This document shows positions 53,587 through 61,739 of a stretch of 64,000 nt of DNA, one piece after another. Under the pieces are notes generated by a model that saw only the letters and a program-made list of their open reading frames with translations, was not told where the DNA came from and did not search any database. Numbering within the stretch: position 1 is the stretch's first letter; each line of letters begins with the position of its first letter. The translations under genes and the position numbers were made by a program. This DNA comes from Polaromonas sp. (GTDB taxonomy: Bacteria; Pseudomonadota; Gammaproteobacteria; Burkholderiales; Burkholderiaceae_C): positions 62,001-126,000 of the forward strand of contig JAURVI010000025.1 of the NCBI GenBank assembly GCA_030655515.1, in the 5' to 3' direction.

Positions 53587-54546
53587 ATGACCCCTCCCGA
53601 ATTCCGCGAACTCGGCCGCTCCGGCCTGCAGGTGTCGCCCATCGCTTTCGGCGGCAACGTCTTCGGCTGGACCGTCGACGAGGCGACCTCGTTTTCGCTG
53701 CTCGACGCCTGGGTCGATGCCGGCTTCAACTTCATCGACACCGCCGACGTCTACTCGGCCTGGGTGCCAGGTCACAGCGGCGGCGAGTCCGAAACCGTGA
53801 TCGGCAAGTGGCTGAAAAAAACCGGCAACCGTGATCGCGTCGTCATCGCCACCAAGGTCGGCAAGCCCATGGGCGACGGCAAGGTCGGCCTGAAACCGGC
53901 GTATATCCGCCAGGCGGTCGAGGACTCGCTGCGCCGCCTGCAGACCGATTGCATCGACCTCTACCAGTCGCATGACGACGATCCCGCCACACCGTTCGAG
54001 GAAACGCTGACCGCCTACGGCGAACTGATCCGGGCCGGCAAGGTCCGCGCCATCGGCGCTTCCAACCACAGCGCCGCACGTCTTGCACAGGCGCTGAAGG
54101 TCAGCACCGAGCAGGGTCTGCCGCGCTATGAAAGCCTGCAGCCGCTCTACAACCTGTATGACCGCGCTGGTTTCGAGCAGGAACTCGCGCCGCTGTGCCT
54201 CGAACACGGCATCGGCGTGATCAACTTCTACGCGCTGGCCATGGGGTTTCTCACCGGCAAATACCGTTCGGCAGCCGATGCCGGCAAAAGCCCGCGCGGT
54301 GCGCGCGCTGTCCAGACCTATGTCAACGAACGCGGCCTGAAGATCCTGGCCGCGCTCGACGAGGTGGCGGCCCGCTACGGCAGCACGCCGTCACAGATCG
54401 CCATCGCCTGGCTGCTGGCCCAGCCTGCAGTGACCGCGCCCATCGCCAGCGCGACCTCACTGGCGCAACTGGCCGACCTGGTCGCCGCGGCGCAGATCAG
54501 GCTGGATAGCGATGCGGTGTCGCTGCTCACGGCAGCGAGCAACTGA
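53587..54546 (+). CDS. Aldo/keto reductase
   Basis: A 319-aa TIM-barrel oxidoreductase of the NADPH-dependent aldo/keto reductase superfamily, in the group of YajO/Gcy-like enzymes. The catalytic tetrad can be placed as Asp51 and Tyr56 (FIDTADVY), Lys in VVIATKVGKP, and His in YQSHDDDP. The C-terminal coenzyme segment GSTPSQIAIAWLLAQP and IASATSLAQLADLV are as expected. It reduces aldehydes or ketones; the substrate is unknown. It stands alone after the chromate transporter pair, with a gap of about 105 bases. Confidence 0.9.
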   Translation: MTPPEFRELGRSGLQVSPIAFGGNVFGWTVDEATSFSLLDAWVDAGFNFIDTADVYSAWVPGHSGGESETVIGKWLKKTGNRDRVVIATKVGKPMGDGKVGLKPAYIRQAVEDSLRRLQTDCIDLYQSHDDDPATPFEETLTAYGELIRAGKVRAIGASNHSAARLAQALKVSTEQGLPRYESLQPLYNLYDRAGFEQELAPLCLEHGIGVINFYALAMGFLTGKYRSAADAGKSPRGARAVQTYVNERGLKILAALDEVAARYGSTPSQIAIAWLLAQPAVTAPIASATSLAQLADLVAAAQIRLDSDAVSLLTAASN

Positions 54547-54657
54547 CAGGCGCAGGCCTGCAGTTTTCTCCAGTTGCGGCCATCGACCGGGCGGCAGGTC
54601 CCGCCAGCAGCGCATCAGGCCGCCCGCGCCAAAGCGGCGCGCCCGTCTGCATCGGCT

Positions 54658-55359
54658 TCAGGCCGCAACCGTGATCGGAAAGCGGGCCTGCCACCCGTCC
54701 TGCCGTCGTTCGAAAGGCACGGTGACGGCCTCGCGTGCCGCCGGCGAAAGCCGTTGCCAGAGAAAGTCCCGCGCATTGCCCGCCTCTCCGGCCACGTAGA
54801 GCTGCGTGGTCAGCAGCTCCCGCGCGCCCAGCCTGACCTTCACGTGGATGTGCGGCGTGCGGCCGGTGTAAGGCACAGGCCGGATGGTGCGAAAACGGTA
54901 GGTGCCATCGGCACCGACGATGACCCGGCCGAAGCCCTGGAAGGCCGCGTCGGCGCGGTCGCCGTCACCGGGGTGGTGGTAGTGGCCGTTCTCGTCGCAC
55001 TGCCAGATTTCGACCTGCGCGCCGGCCAGCGGCTTGCCGGCCGCGTCCGTCACGCGGCCGTCCAGCCAGGTGGCCTGCCCGCCCCGGTAATCGAGCCGGC
55101 CGTTGCGCAGCAGGTCGTGGTCGCTGTCCTGCGGTAGCCTGACCGGGTAAAAAGGCCCTTCGGTTTGTGAAGGCGTCAGGGTGCGCGCCGACACGGCCTG
55201 CGCGCGAGCGCCGAGCCACAGCATCGGCCCCACGACCAGCGCCGCGGCCACCGCACGCCGCGGCAGTTCCGCCGTCGATGACGTCGATGCCGTGGGTTCG
55301 GCCGCCAGCTGGAAGTCGCGGCGATTGCGGGATGGCTTAGGCTCAGGCGGTGCGTTCAT
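54658..55359 (-). CDS. Exported intradiol ring-cleavage dioxygenase-like protein
   Basis: A 233-aa protein of the protocatechuate 3,4-dioxygenase/catechol 1,2-dioxygenase fold. The expected non-haem iron ligands can be placed at Tyr127 (HYHHP), Tyr164 (PVPYTGR), His170 and His172 (HIHVKV). Unlike the cytoplasmic catabolic enzymes it has an N-terminal leader with two arginines and a hydrophobic stretch (LPRRAVAAALVVGPMLWLG) ending in ARAQA, which suggests Tat-type export. There is no ring-cleavage pathway next to it. It probably acts on a catechol-like compound in the periplasm; substrate unknown. Confidence 0.85.
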   Translation of the reverse strand: MNAPPEPKPSRNRRDFQLAAEPTASTSSTAELPRRAVAAALVVGPMLWLGARAQAVSARTLTPSQTEGPFYPVRLPQDSDHDLLRNGRLDYRGGQATWLDGRVTDAAGKPLAGAQVEIWQCDENGHYHHPGDGDRADAAFQGFGRVIVGADGTYRFRTIRPVPYTGRTPHIHVKVRLGARELLTTQLYVAGEAGNARDFLWQRLSPAAREAVTVPFERRQDGWQARFPITVAA

Positions 55360-55552
55360 ACCAGGCTGGGACGTGGCAAACGCCAGTTGGTTCCGCTGGC
55401 GGCGTCCAGGCGCCTGCCAGTCGTCTGTGCGCGGAGATGCCCGGCAGAAGCACAGGACATGCGCGGCCCGGCTTCATGAGCACCGGCGCACGCCCGGTAC
55501 TGGCCGGACCGTCAGCGGACCCGGCCCCTGCCAGACCCGTCCCGGCAGCGCG

Positions 55553-55780
55553 TCAGCCAGATGAACTTCCGGCCCGGTGATGCAGGCGCAACCATTCGCC
55601 TGCCACCTGGCCCATGGTTTTGGGCTGCCCGTCCCTGATCCAGGCCATGAAACCACGGTCGAACCGGAAGTCGTCGCCACAGGCCAGGGCCAGAAAACGC
55701 CTGACGCTCTGTGTGTTCCTGTAGCTCTGGCCAACAGGCGTCGATGGCCCGATCGGATCGCTATGGCAATCAAAAGCCAT
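55553..55780 (-). CDS. DUF6434-type small protein
   Basis: A 75-aa protein. The stretch QSYRNTQSVRRFLALACGDDF followed by RFDRGFMAWIRDGQPKTMG matches the DUF6434 domain (sometimes found with a SAP domain), and FDCHSDPIGPSTPV corresponds to its start with Cys in place of the usual Trp. Function unknown. It is co-directional with rlmB, 51 bases downstream of that gene's stop, and may share its transcript. Confidence 0.7.
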   Translation of the reverse strand: MAFDCHSDPIGPSTPVGQSYRNTQSVRRFLALACGDDFRFDRGFMAWIRDGQPKTMGQVAGEWLRLHHRAGSSSG

Positions 55781-55831
55781 GGCGATAAACGGTGTGGTTG
55801 ACCGGCCTGCCTGGCGCTGCAGGATTCGTGG

Positions 55832-56587
55832 TCAGGCCGGGCGCCGCTGCCGCAAGGCTTCGTAGAGACACACACCACTGGCGACCGACACGTTCAGGCT
55901 TTCGACGGCGCCCTGCATCGGAATGCTGACCAGTTCGTCGCAGGTCTTGCGGGTCAGCTGGCGCATGCCCTCGCCTTCCGCGCCCAGCACCAGCGCCACC
56001 GGGCCTTTGAGGTCGATGTCGTAAATCGTTTTTTCGGCGTCGTCGCTGGTGCCGATGCACCAGATGTTGCGTTCCTTCAACTCGTTGAGGGTGCGCGCCA
56101 GGTTGGTGACCATGAAATAAGGCATGGTCTCGGCGGCGCCGCTGGCCACCTTGGCCACGGTGGCGTTGATGCCGGCCGCGTGGTCTTTCGGTGCGATGAC
56201 GGCATGCGCACCAGCGCCGTCGGCCACGCGCAGGCAGGCGCCCAGGTTGTGCGGATCGGTCACGCCATCGAGCACCAGCAGCAGCGGCGACTCGACGCCG
56301 TTTTCCTCGAGCTGCTCGAGCAACTCGTCCAGCGAGGTGACCTGCGCCACCGCGCTGACCCGCGCCACCACGCCCTGGTGGCCGTGGCTGCCGGCCATCT
56401 TGGCCAGGCGCAGACCGTCGGACTCGATCAGCCGGACACCCGCTTCGCGCGCCCGGTCCATGAACTGGCGCATGCGCGCATCACGCCGGGCGGCGTCGAA
56501 AAAAACTTCCAGGACGGACTGCGGCGCGGTCTTGATGCGCACGCCGACGGCATGGAAACCGAAAAGCACTTTGGGTGTGGAAGACAT
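55832..56587 (-). CDS. rlmB: 23S rRNA (guanosine-2251-2'-O)-methyltransferase RlmB
   Basis: A 251-aa SpoU/TrmH-type enzyme. It has the substrate-binding N-terminal domain (KVLFGFHAVGVRIKTAPQSVLEV) and the knotted SPOUT domain with motif 1 (VLDGVTDPHNLGACLRVADG), motif 2 (VALVLGAEGEGMRQLT) and motif 3 (SLNVSVASGVCLYEALRQ). It methylates G2251 in the P loop of 23S rRNA. The frame is open to 56722, but ATG at 56587 starts the conserved N-terminus. Confidence 0.95.
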   Translation of the reverse strand: MSSTPKVLFGFHAVGVRIKTAPQSVLEVFFDAARRDARMRQFMDRAREAGVRLIESDGLRLAKMAGSHGHQGVVARVSAVAQVTSLDELLEQLEENGVESPLLLVLDGVTDPHNLGACLRVADGAGAHAVIAPKDHAAGINATVAKVASGAAETMPYFMVTNLARTLNELKERNIWCIGTSDDAEKTIYDIDLKGPVALVLGAEGEGMRQLTRKTCDELVSIPMQGAVESLNVSVASGVCLYEALRQRRPA

Positions 56588-56731
56588 GGCCCGGATTATC
56601 GCCGGGGGATGTACACCCTCCGGATCAGCCGGGCGCCTTGACTGAAGCCCGGCGCCTGCGTTGAACCGGGGAAGCGCCCCGCCCCACGCCTCATCGGCGC
56701 GCAAAGTGCCGGCCGGCGTCACTGCTTCAAC

Positions 56732-57637
56732 TCAGACCATGTCCTCGCCGCTCATGTGTTCGCCGAGGAAGTCGAGAAAACGCCGCACCGCCGGCACCTG
56801 GCCGCGCCGCGACGGGAACACGGCGTGCGCCACGCCCGGCGTCAGCGTCCAGCCGGGCAACACCGGCACCAGCAGCTGCGCCTGCTGCTCGGCGCCACTG
56901 ACCGAATCGGGCAGGAAAGTCATGCCTGTGCCCGCCAGCGCGGCGAGCTTCAGCGTCTGCAGGTCGTCGGCCACATAGCGCGGCTGGTGGTGCAGCACGA
57001 AGGTCTGCTGGTCCGGGCCGATCAGCGTCCAGGACGCCCGGCCGTCCGCCATCGACATGGCGATGGTGTCCAGGCGCGCCAGATCTTCCGGCTTTTCAGG
57101 CCGGCCCTGGCGCAGCAGCAGCGCCGGGCTGGCCAGCAACGGCGCGGTGCTGGCGCCCAGGTTCTTCACCACCAGGCTGCCGCTGTCATCCAGCGTGGGC
57201 CGCACCCGCAGCGCGATGTCGATGCCTTCTTCCACCAGGTCGACCACGCGGTTGGTCACCTGCATGTCGATCCTGACCTGCGGATACAGCGCCATGAAAC
57301 GCGGGATCAGGTAGCCCAGCGTGCTTTGCGCCAGCGTCACGGGGCAGGACAGACGCAACACGCCGCGCGGCTCGACCTGCATCTGGGCCACCGCCTCACT
57401 GGCCGCCAGCGCCTCGTCGCGCATGGCGCTGCAATGGCCGAGGAACACGGTCCCAGCCTGCGTTAGCGACAGCTTGCGGGTGGTGCGCTGCAGCAGCCGC
57501 ACGCCGAGCCGCGCCTCCAGTTCGGCCACCCGCCGCGACAGGCGTGACTTCGGAAGACCCAGCGCCCGCCCGGCCGCGGCGAATCCGCCTCGCTCGACAA
57601 CCTCGGCGAAATAGAGCATGTCGTTCAGGTCCTGCAT
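56732..57637 (-). CDS. LysR-family transcriptional regulator
   Basis: A 301-aa regulator with an N-terminal winged HTH ([40 protein letters not shown]) and a periplasmic-binding-protein-like effector domain (about 90-295). It is divergent from azoR with a 198-base spacer, the classical arrangement for a LysR protein controlling the facing gene. Similar regulators respond to quinones or aromatic compounds, but the effector is not visible here. Confidence 0.92.
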   Translation of the reverse strand: MQDLNDMLYFAEVVERGGFAAAGRALGLPKSRLSRRVAELEARLGVRLLQRTTRKLSLTQAGTVFLGHCSAMRDEALAASEAVAQMQVEPRGVLRLSCPVTLAQSTLGYLIPRFMALYPQVRIDMQVTNRVVDLVEEGIDIALRVRPTLDDSGSLVVKNLGASTAPLLASPALLLRQGRPEKPEDLARLDTIAMSMADGRASWTLIGPDQQTFVLHHQPRYVADDLQTLKLAALAGTGMTFLPDSVSGAEQQAQLLVPVLPGWTLTPGVAHAVFPSRRGQVPAVRRFLDFLGEHMSGEDMV

Positions 57638-57690
57638 CGGTGGCTCCCCGCTTCAACAAAACCACGATTGTCTCACCAGCAGGACGATGA

Positions 57691-57698
57691 ATTGCAAT
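57691..57698. promoter_or_regulatory. ATTGCAAT palindrome in the LysR/azoR spacer
   Basis: A perfect eight-base palindrome lies about 54 bases from the regulator start, in the spacer where a LysR dimer would bind. A GATTG...CAATC pair (57666-57670 and 57695-57699) overlaps it. No clear T-N11-A box is singled out. Confidence 0.3.
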
Positions 57699-57835
57699 CC
57701 GGGCTACTTATCAGCCAATCGATCCATCCGCACAATCTATCCATGGCCGAAAACCGGCCCGCCGGGGTTCTTCCAGCGGACCGGCTACCAGATGAACCGC
57801 ACAGATCCACTCATCAACTTATTGAGGACCTCACC

Positions 57836-58486
57836 ATGACCCAACTTCTGCACATCGACTCCAGCATCCTTGGCGGCAACTCCGTTTCCCGCCAGCTCAC
57901 CGCACAAATCGTCGCCTCCTGGAAAGCGGCCCATCCTGACACCCAGGTCAGCTACCTCGACCTCGCGGTCAATACCCCCAGCCACCTGTCGGCCGAATCG
58001 CTGGGTTTCCGCGTGCCCGCTGGTGCTGAACCCACCGAAGCACAAAAGCGTGAGAACGCCAATTCCGAAGCGCTGGTGAGCCAGTTTCTGGCGTCCGACG
58101 TGATCGTGGTCGGCGCACCGCTGTACAACTTCACCATCCCGACCCAGCTCAAGGCCTGGATTGACCGTATCGCCCAGGTTGGCCGTACCTTCAAATACAC
58201 CGACAAGGGCCCGGTCGGCCTCGCCACCGGCAAGACCGTGATCGTGGCGTCGGCACGCGGCGGCATGTATTCGACCAGCGAAGGCGGCCAGGCGATGGAG
58301 CACCAGGAGAGCTTCCTGAAGGTCATCTTCGGTTTCTTCGGCATCACCGACGTGCGTTTTGTGCGCGCGGAAGGCCTGGGCATGGGCGAAGCCGCCAAGG
58401 CCGCCGCGCTTGCTGCAGCGCAGGCTGACGTGACGGTGCACACGCAGCCGGCCGCGAACGAATCCAAGGCGGCAGCTGCCGCCTGA
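57836..58486 (+). CDS. azoR: FMN-dependent NADH-azoreductase (AzoR)
   Basis: A 216-aa flavodoxin-like oxidoreductase: [20 protein letters not shown] is the FMN phosphate loop, [21 protein letters not shown] binds the isoalloxazine, and [11 protein letters not shown] the second flavin contact. The family reduces quinones and azo dyes by two-electron transfer and protects against thiol-specific stress. TTGAGGACC before the ATG provides the ribosome binding site; the frame is open to 57668 without homology. A terminator follows. Confidence 0.93.
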   Translation: MTQLLHIDSSILGGNSVSRQLTAQIVASWKAAHPDTQVSYLDLAVNTPSHLSAESLGFRVPAGAEPTEAQKRENANSEALVSQFLASDVIVVGAPLYNFTIPTQLKAWIDRIAQVGRTFKYTDKGPVGLATGKTVIVASARGGMYSTSEGGQAMEHQESFLKVIFGFFGITDVRFVRAEGLGMGEAAKAAALAAAQADVTVHTQPAANESKAAAAA

Positions 58487-58540
58487 ATTTGCCGCGTTTG
58501 GAGAGCTGTTCATCAGGCCGGCTCGCTCATCAGGCTGAAA

Positions 58541-58563
58541 GCCCGCGCATGCGGGCTTTTTTT
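58541..58563 (+). terminator. Terminator after azoR
   Basis: GCCCGC-GCAT-GCGGGC stem, preceded by AAA and followed by seven T. Confidence 0.9.
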
Positions 58564-58803
58564 CGCCTGTGCTCATTTCAATATCCAGTGGCAGGGCGAC
58601 GACCACAACTCACCGGATCACCGCGAAAATCCCGATATAGCCAACAGCCATGAAGTCATCGCCAAATCAACCATGGCTGCAAACCTACAAGCCCTCTGAT
58701 TTGGTTATGAACAAACGATTATTCAGTCGTTTGTTTTGCATAAGGCCACCCCTACATTCATCGCCTGACGCGCAAACGGTTGCGCGCAAAAGGAAAGTTC
58801 ACG
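58564..58803. promoter_or_regulatory. Regulatory spacer of the TauD-like/ABC cluster with two inverted repeats
   Basis: From the azoR terminator to the dioxygenase start no gene is visible. AACAAACGA (58710-58718) and TCGTTTGTT (58727-58735) are exact reverse complements with an eight-base spacer; TTATG and CATAA extend the symmetry on the outside. A second inverted repeat, GCGCAA-ACGG-TTGCGC, is at 58770-58785, just before the AGGA ribosome binding site. A CCTACAAGCC element lies at 58684. The first repeat is a strong operator candidate. Confidence 0.6.
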
Positions 58804-59730
58804 ATGAATGCGCAAGTGGATTCACGGCCGCGCGGGCAGGAGACGCGCACTGCGCCAGCAACCTCTGCGGGCCAGGCGGCCCAGCTGGACATACGCCCCT
58901 TCGACAGCGCCCTCGGCGCCGAAGTCATGGGTCTGGACCTGTCGCGCCCGGTCGCGCCGGATGATTTCAAACGCATCCACCAGGCCCACCTCGATCACCA
59001 CGTGCTGGTGTTCCGCGACCAGCGCATCACGCCGCAGCAGCATGTCGATTTCAGCCGCCGCTTCGGTCCGCTGCAAATCCATGTGCTGAAGAATTTCCAG
59101 CTCCAGCACCATCCCGAAATTTTGATCGTCTCGAACATCAAGGAAAACGGCGAACCGATTGGCCTGGGCGATGCCGGCTATTTCTGGCATTCCGACCTTT
59201 CCTATAAAGACAAACCCAGCCTCGGCTCCCTGCTGCACGCACAGGAACTGCCGAACGAAGGCGGCGACACCCTGTTCGCCAACCAGCACACTGCCTGGGA
59301 CACGCTGCCGGAGGCGCTGAAAACGCTGGTCGCCGACTTGCGCGCCGAGCACAGCTACCTCGCCAAATACGAAGAGCTGCGGGCGCGCAGCCCCTGGCGA
59401 CCCAAGCTGACGCAGGCGCAAATCGACGAGGTGAAACCGGTCGTTCACCCCGTCGTGCGGACGCACCCTGAAAACGGCCGCAAGGCGCTCTTCGTCAGCG
59501 AACATTTCACCACCCGCATCGTCGGCCTGCCCGAGGACGAAAGCCGCGCCGTGCTGGCCGAACTCTTTGCCCACACGTCGGCGCCGTCCCTCGTCTACCG
59601 CCACGCCTGGAGGCCGCATGACCTGGTCTTCTGGGACAACCGCTCGGTCACCCACCTGGCCGCCGGCACGCCCGACCACCTGCGCCGCAAGCTTTACCGC
59701 ACCACGATCGAAGGCGACACGCCTTTCTGA
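58804..59730 (+). CDS. TauD/TfdA-family 2-oxoglutarate- and Fe(II)-dependent dioxygenase
   Basis: A 308-aa oxygenase. The iron triad can be placed at His129 and Asp131 (YFWHSDLSY) and His284 (VTHLAAG); Arg299, 15 residues after the last His, is in the position that binds 2-oxoglutarate. Overall pattern is TauD/TfdA-like. Such enzymes hydroxylate a substrate next to a sulfonate, sulfate ester or aryloxy group, which then breaks down and frees sulfite, sulfate or a phenol. It precedes an SsuABC/TauABC-type importer in the same direction, so a sulfonate or sulfate ester is the best guess; the specific compound is unknown. The frame opens eight codons upstream; ATG at 58804 follows AAAGGAA and is preferred. 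Confidence 0.88.
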   Translation: MNAQVDSRPRGQETRTAPATSAGQAAQLDIRPFDSALGAEVMGLDLSRPVAPDDFKRIHQAHLDHHVLVFRDQRITPQQHVDFSRRFGPLQIHVLKNFQLQHHPEILIVSNIKENGEPIGLGDAGYFWHSDLSYKDKPSLGSLLHAQELPNEGGDTLFANQHTAWDTLPEALKTLVADLRAEHSYLAKYEELRARSPWRPKLTQAQIDEVKPVVHPVVRTHPENGRKALFVSEHFTTRIVGLPEDESRAVLAELFAHTSAPSLVYRHAWRPHDLVFWDNRSVTHLAAGTPDHLRRKLYRTTIEGDTPF

Positions 59731-59801
59731 CCGGCGCGGCCGGCGCCGCCAAACCGTCCTCCGCCCTCTTTTCCAACGAATACGCACACCGAAAGAACCG
59801 C

Positions 59802-60824
59802 ATGACCTCCGCATCCCGCATCCACAAGCCAGGCCGCCTCGCTGCCGCCCTGCTGCTCGCCGCCAGCGCCCTGGCCGGCCACTCTGCGCAGGCCGAAGGC
59901 AGCATCAGCATTGCCCAGCAATTCGGCATCGGCTACCTCATCCTCGATGTGGTGCAGGATCAGAAGCTGATCGAAAAACACGGCAAGGCTGCAGGGCTGG
60001 ACATCAAGGTCGACTGGAACCAGATCTCCGGCGCCACGGCCATGAACGAAGCGCTGCTGGCCAATTCGCTGGACGTGGTGTCGGCCGGCGTGCCGCCGCT
60101 GCTGACGCTGTGGGACCGCACCAAGGGCAAACAGAACGTCAAGGCCGTCGCGGCGCTCGGATCGCTCCCCAACTACCTCATCACCAACAACCCGAAGGTG
60201 AAAACCATCAAGGACCTGAGTGACAAGGACCGCATCGCCGTGCCGGCCGCCGGCACCGGTTTCCAGTCGCGGACGCTGCAGATCGAAACCGCCAAGGTGT
60301 TCGGCAAGGACGAGTTCAAGAAGTTCGACAACATCTCCGTCAGCCTGCCGCACCCGGACGCCACGGCGGCGCTGATCTCCGGCGGATCGGAAATCAATAC
60401 GCATTTCTCCAGCGCGCCCTTCTATTACCAGGCGCTCGAAAACAAGAATGTGCACAAGGTGCTCAGCTCGTATGAAATCCTGGGCGGCCCCGCGACCTTC
60501 AACGTGCTGTACACCACGCAGAAATTCCACGACGAGAACCCCAAGACCTACAAGGCGTTCTACGCCGCGCTGGCCGAAGCCGCCCAGTTCGTGAAGAACA
60601 ACAAGGCCAAGGCCGCCGAGACCTTCATCCGCGTGCAGAAGTCCAAACTGCCGCTGGACTTCGTGCGCAAGATCGTCGAGGACCCTGAAAACGACTTCAC
60701 GATCTCGCCCTTCCGCACCTACGTTTACGCCGACGAGCTGAACAAGCTCGGTGTGCTGAAGAACCGTGCGGCGTCGTGGAAAGACTATTTCTTCGAAGAA
60801 GCCTACGCCAACCCCGGCTCCTGA
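59802..60824 (+). CDS. ABC transporter periplasmic substrate-binding protein (SsuA/TauA-like)
   Basis: A 340-aa periplasmic binding protein with a cleavable signal peptide (RLAAALLLAASALAGHSAQA, cut before EGSIS). The mature protein has the NMT1/THI5-like fold seen in SsuA and TauA: VDWNQISGATAMNEALLANSLDVVSAG and IAVPAAGTGFQSRTLQIE. It should deliver a sulfonate-like or related anion to the transporter encoded just downstream. The gap after the dioxygenase is 71 bases. Confidence 0.88.
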   Translation: MTSASRIHKPGRLAAALLLAASALAGHSAQAEGSISIAQQFGIGYLILDVVQDQKLIEKHGKAAGLDIKVDWNQISGATAMNEALLANSLDVVSAGVPPLLTLWDRTKGKQNVKAVAALGSLPNYLITNNPKVKTIKDLSDKDRIAVPAAGTGFQSRTLQIETAKVFGKDEFKKFDNISVSLPHPDATAALISGGSEINTHFSSAPFYYQALENKNVHKVLSSYEILGGPATFNVLYTTQKFHDENPKTYKAFYAALAEAAQFVKNNKAKAAETFIRVQKSKLPLDFVRKIVEDPENDFTISPFRTYVYADELNKLGVLKNRAASWKDYFFEEAYANPGS

Positions 60825-60830
60825 GCGCGC

Positions 60831-61739
60831 ATGGCCACTGTGACCGCACTCAAGACCGCGCCGCAGCCCGCAACCGGCCAAGGCAGCCCGGCGTCGCCAC
60901 GCCCGCTGCTGGAAGTCGACGGCGTCAGCCTCGAATACCGCACGCCGGGCCGGGTCGTTCGCGCCACCCACCAGGTCAGCTTCGATGTGTTCGGCGCCGA
61001 CCGGTTCGTGCTGCTGGGCGCGTCGGGCTGCGGCAAATCCACCTTGCTCAAAGCCATCGGCGGTTTCATCGAGCCGGTCGAGGGTGAGATTCGCCTGGAC
61101 GGCCGCGTCGTCACCCAGCCCGGGCCGGACCGCATTGTGGTGTTCCAGGAGTTTGACCAGTTGCCGCCCTGGAAGACGGTGCTCGACAACGTGATGTTTC
61201 CACTGCTGGCCTCGCGCACGCTGGGCAAAAAGGACGCCGCGGAACGGGCACAGCATTACCTGGCCAAGGTCGGCCTGTCGGCTTTTGCCGGCGCCTTTCC
61301 CAACACCCTGTCGGGCGGCATGAAGCAACGCGTGGCGATTGCGCGCGCGCTCGCGATGCAGCCGCGCGTGCTGCTGATGGACGAGCCCTTCGCCGCGCTG
61401 GATGCGCTGACGCGCCGCAAGATGCAGGAAGAACTGCTCGAGTTGTGGGACGAGGTACGTTTCACCCTGCTCTTCGTCACCCATTCGATCGAGGAAGCGC
61501 TAGTCGTCGGCAACCGCGTCGGGCTGCTGTCGCCGCACCCGGGCCGCGTCCGCGCCGAAATCAACAGCCATGCCTTCGACCTGCAAAGCCAGGGCGGCGC
61601 CGAGTTTCAGGCCGCGGCGCAGCGGATTCACCGCCTGCTGTTCAACGAGGATGCGCCCGGCGGCTCTCCTGCGGCGCCAGCTGCGTCCCTGCCCGATGCC
61701 GCTGCGGCCCTCACGGACCTCAACCGGAAGATCGCATGA
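60831..61739 (+). CDS. ABC transporter ATP-binding protein (SsuB/TauB-like)
   Basis: A 302-aa ATPase with Walker A GASGCGKST (63-71), signature LSGGMKQR (160-167) and Walker B LLMDEP (181-186), followed by THSIEEALVVGNRVGLL, the H-loop region. Residues 260-302 are a Pro/Ala-rich C-terminal extension. Closest to the nitrate/sulfonate/taurine group. It lies six bases after the binding-protein gene and overlaps the permease gene as ATGA. Confidence 0.93.
   Translation: MATVTALKTAPQPATGQGSPASPRPLLEVDGVSLEYRTPGRVVRATHQVSFDVFGADRFVLLGASGCGKSTLLKAIGGFIEPVEGEIRLDGRVVTQPGPDRIVVFQEFDQLPPWKTVLDNVMFPLLASRTLGKKDAAERAQHYLAKVGLSAFAGAFPNTLSGGMKQRVAIARALAMQPRVLLMDEPFAALDALTRRKMQEELLELWDEVRFTLLFVTHSIEEALVVGNRVGLLSPHPGRVRAEINSHAFDLQSQGGAEFQAAAQRIHRLLFNEDAPGGSPAAPAASLPDAAAALTDLNRKIA

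Noticed and set aside
59694-61484. 596-codon open frame opposite the dioxygenase and ABC genes
   Set aside because: It spans three real genes in antisense and has no recognisable domain.
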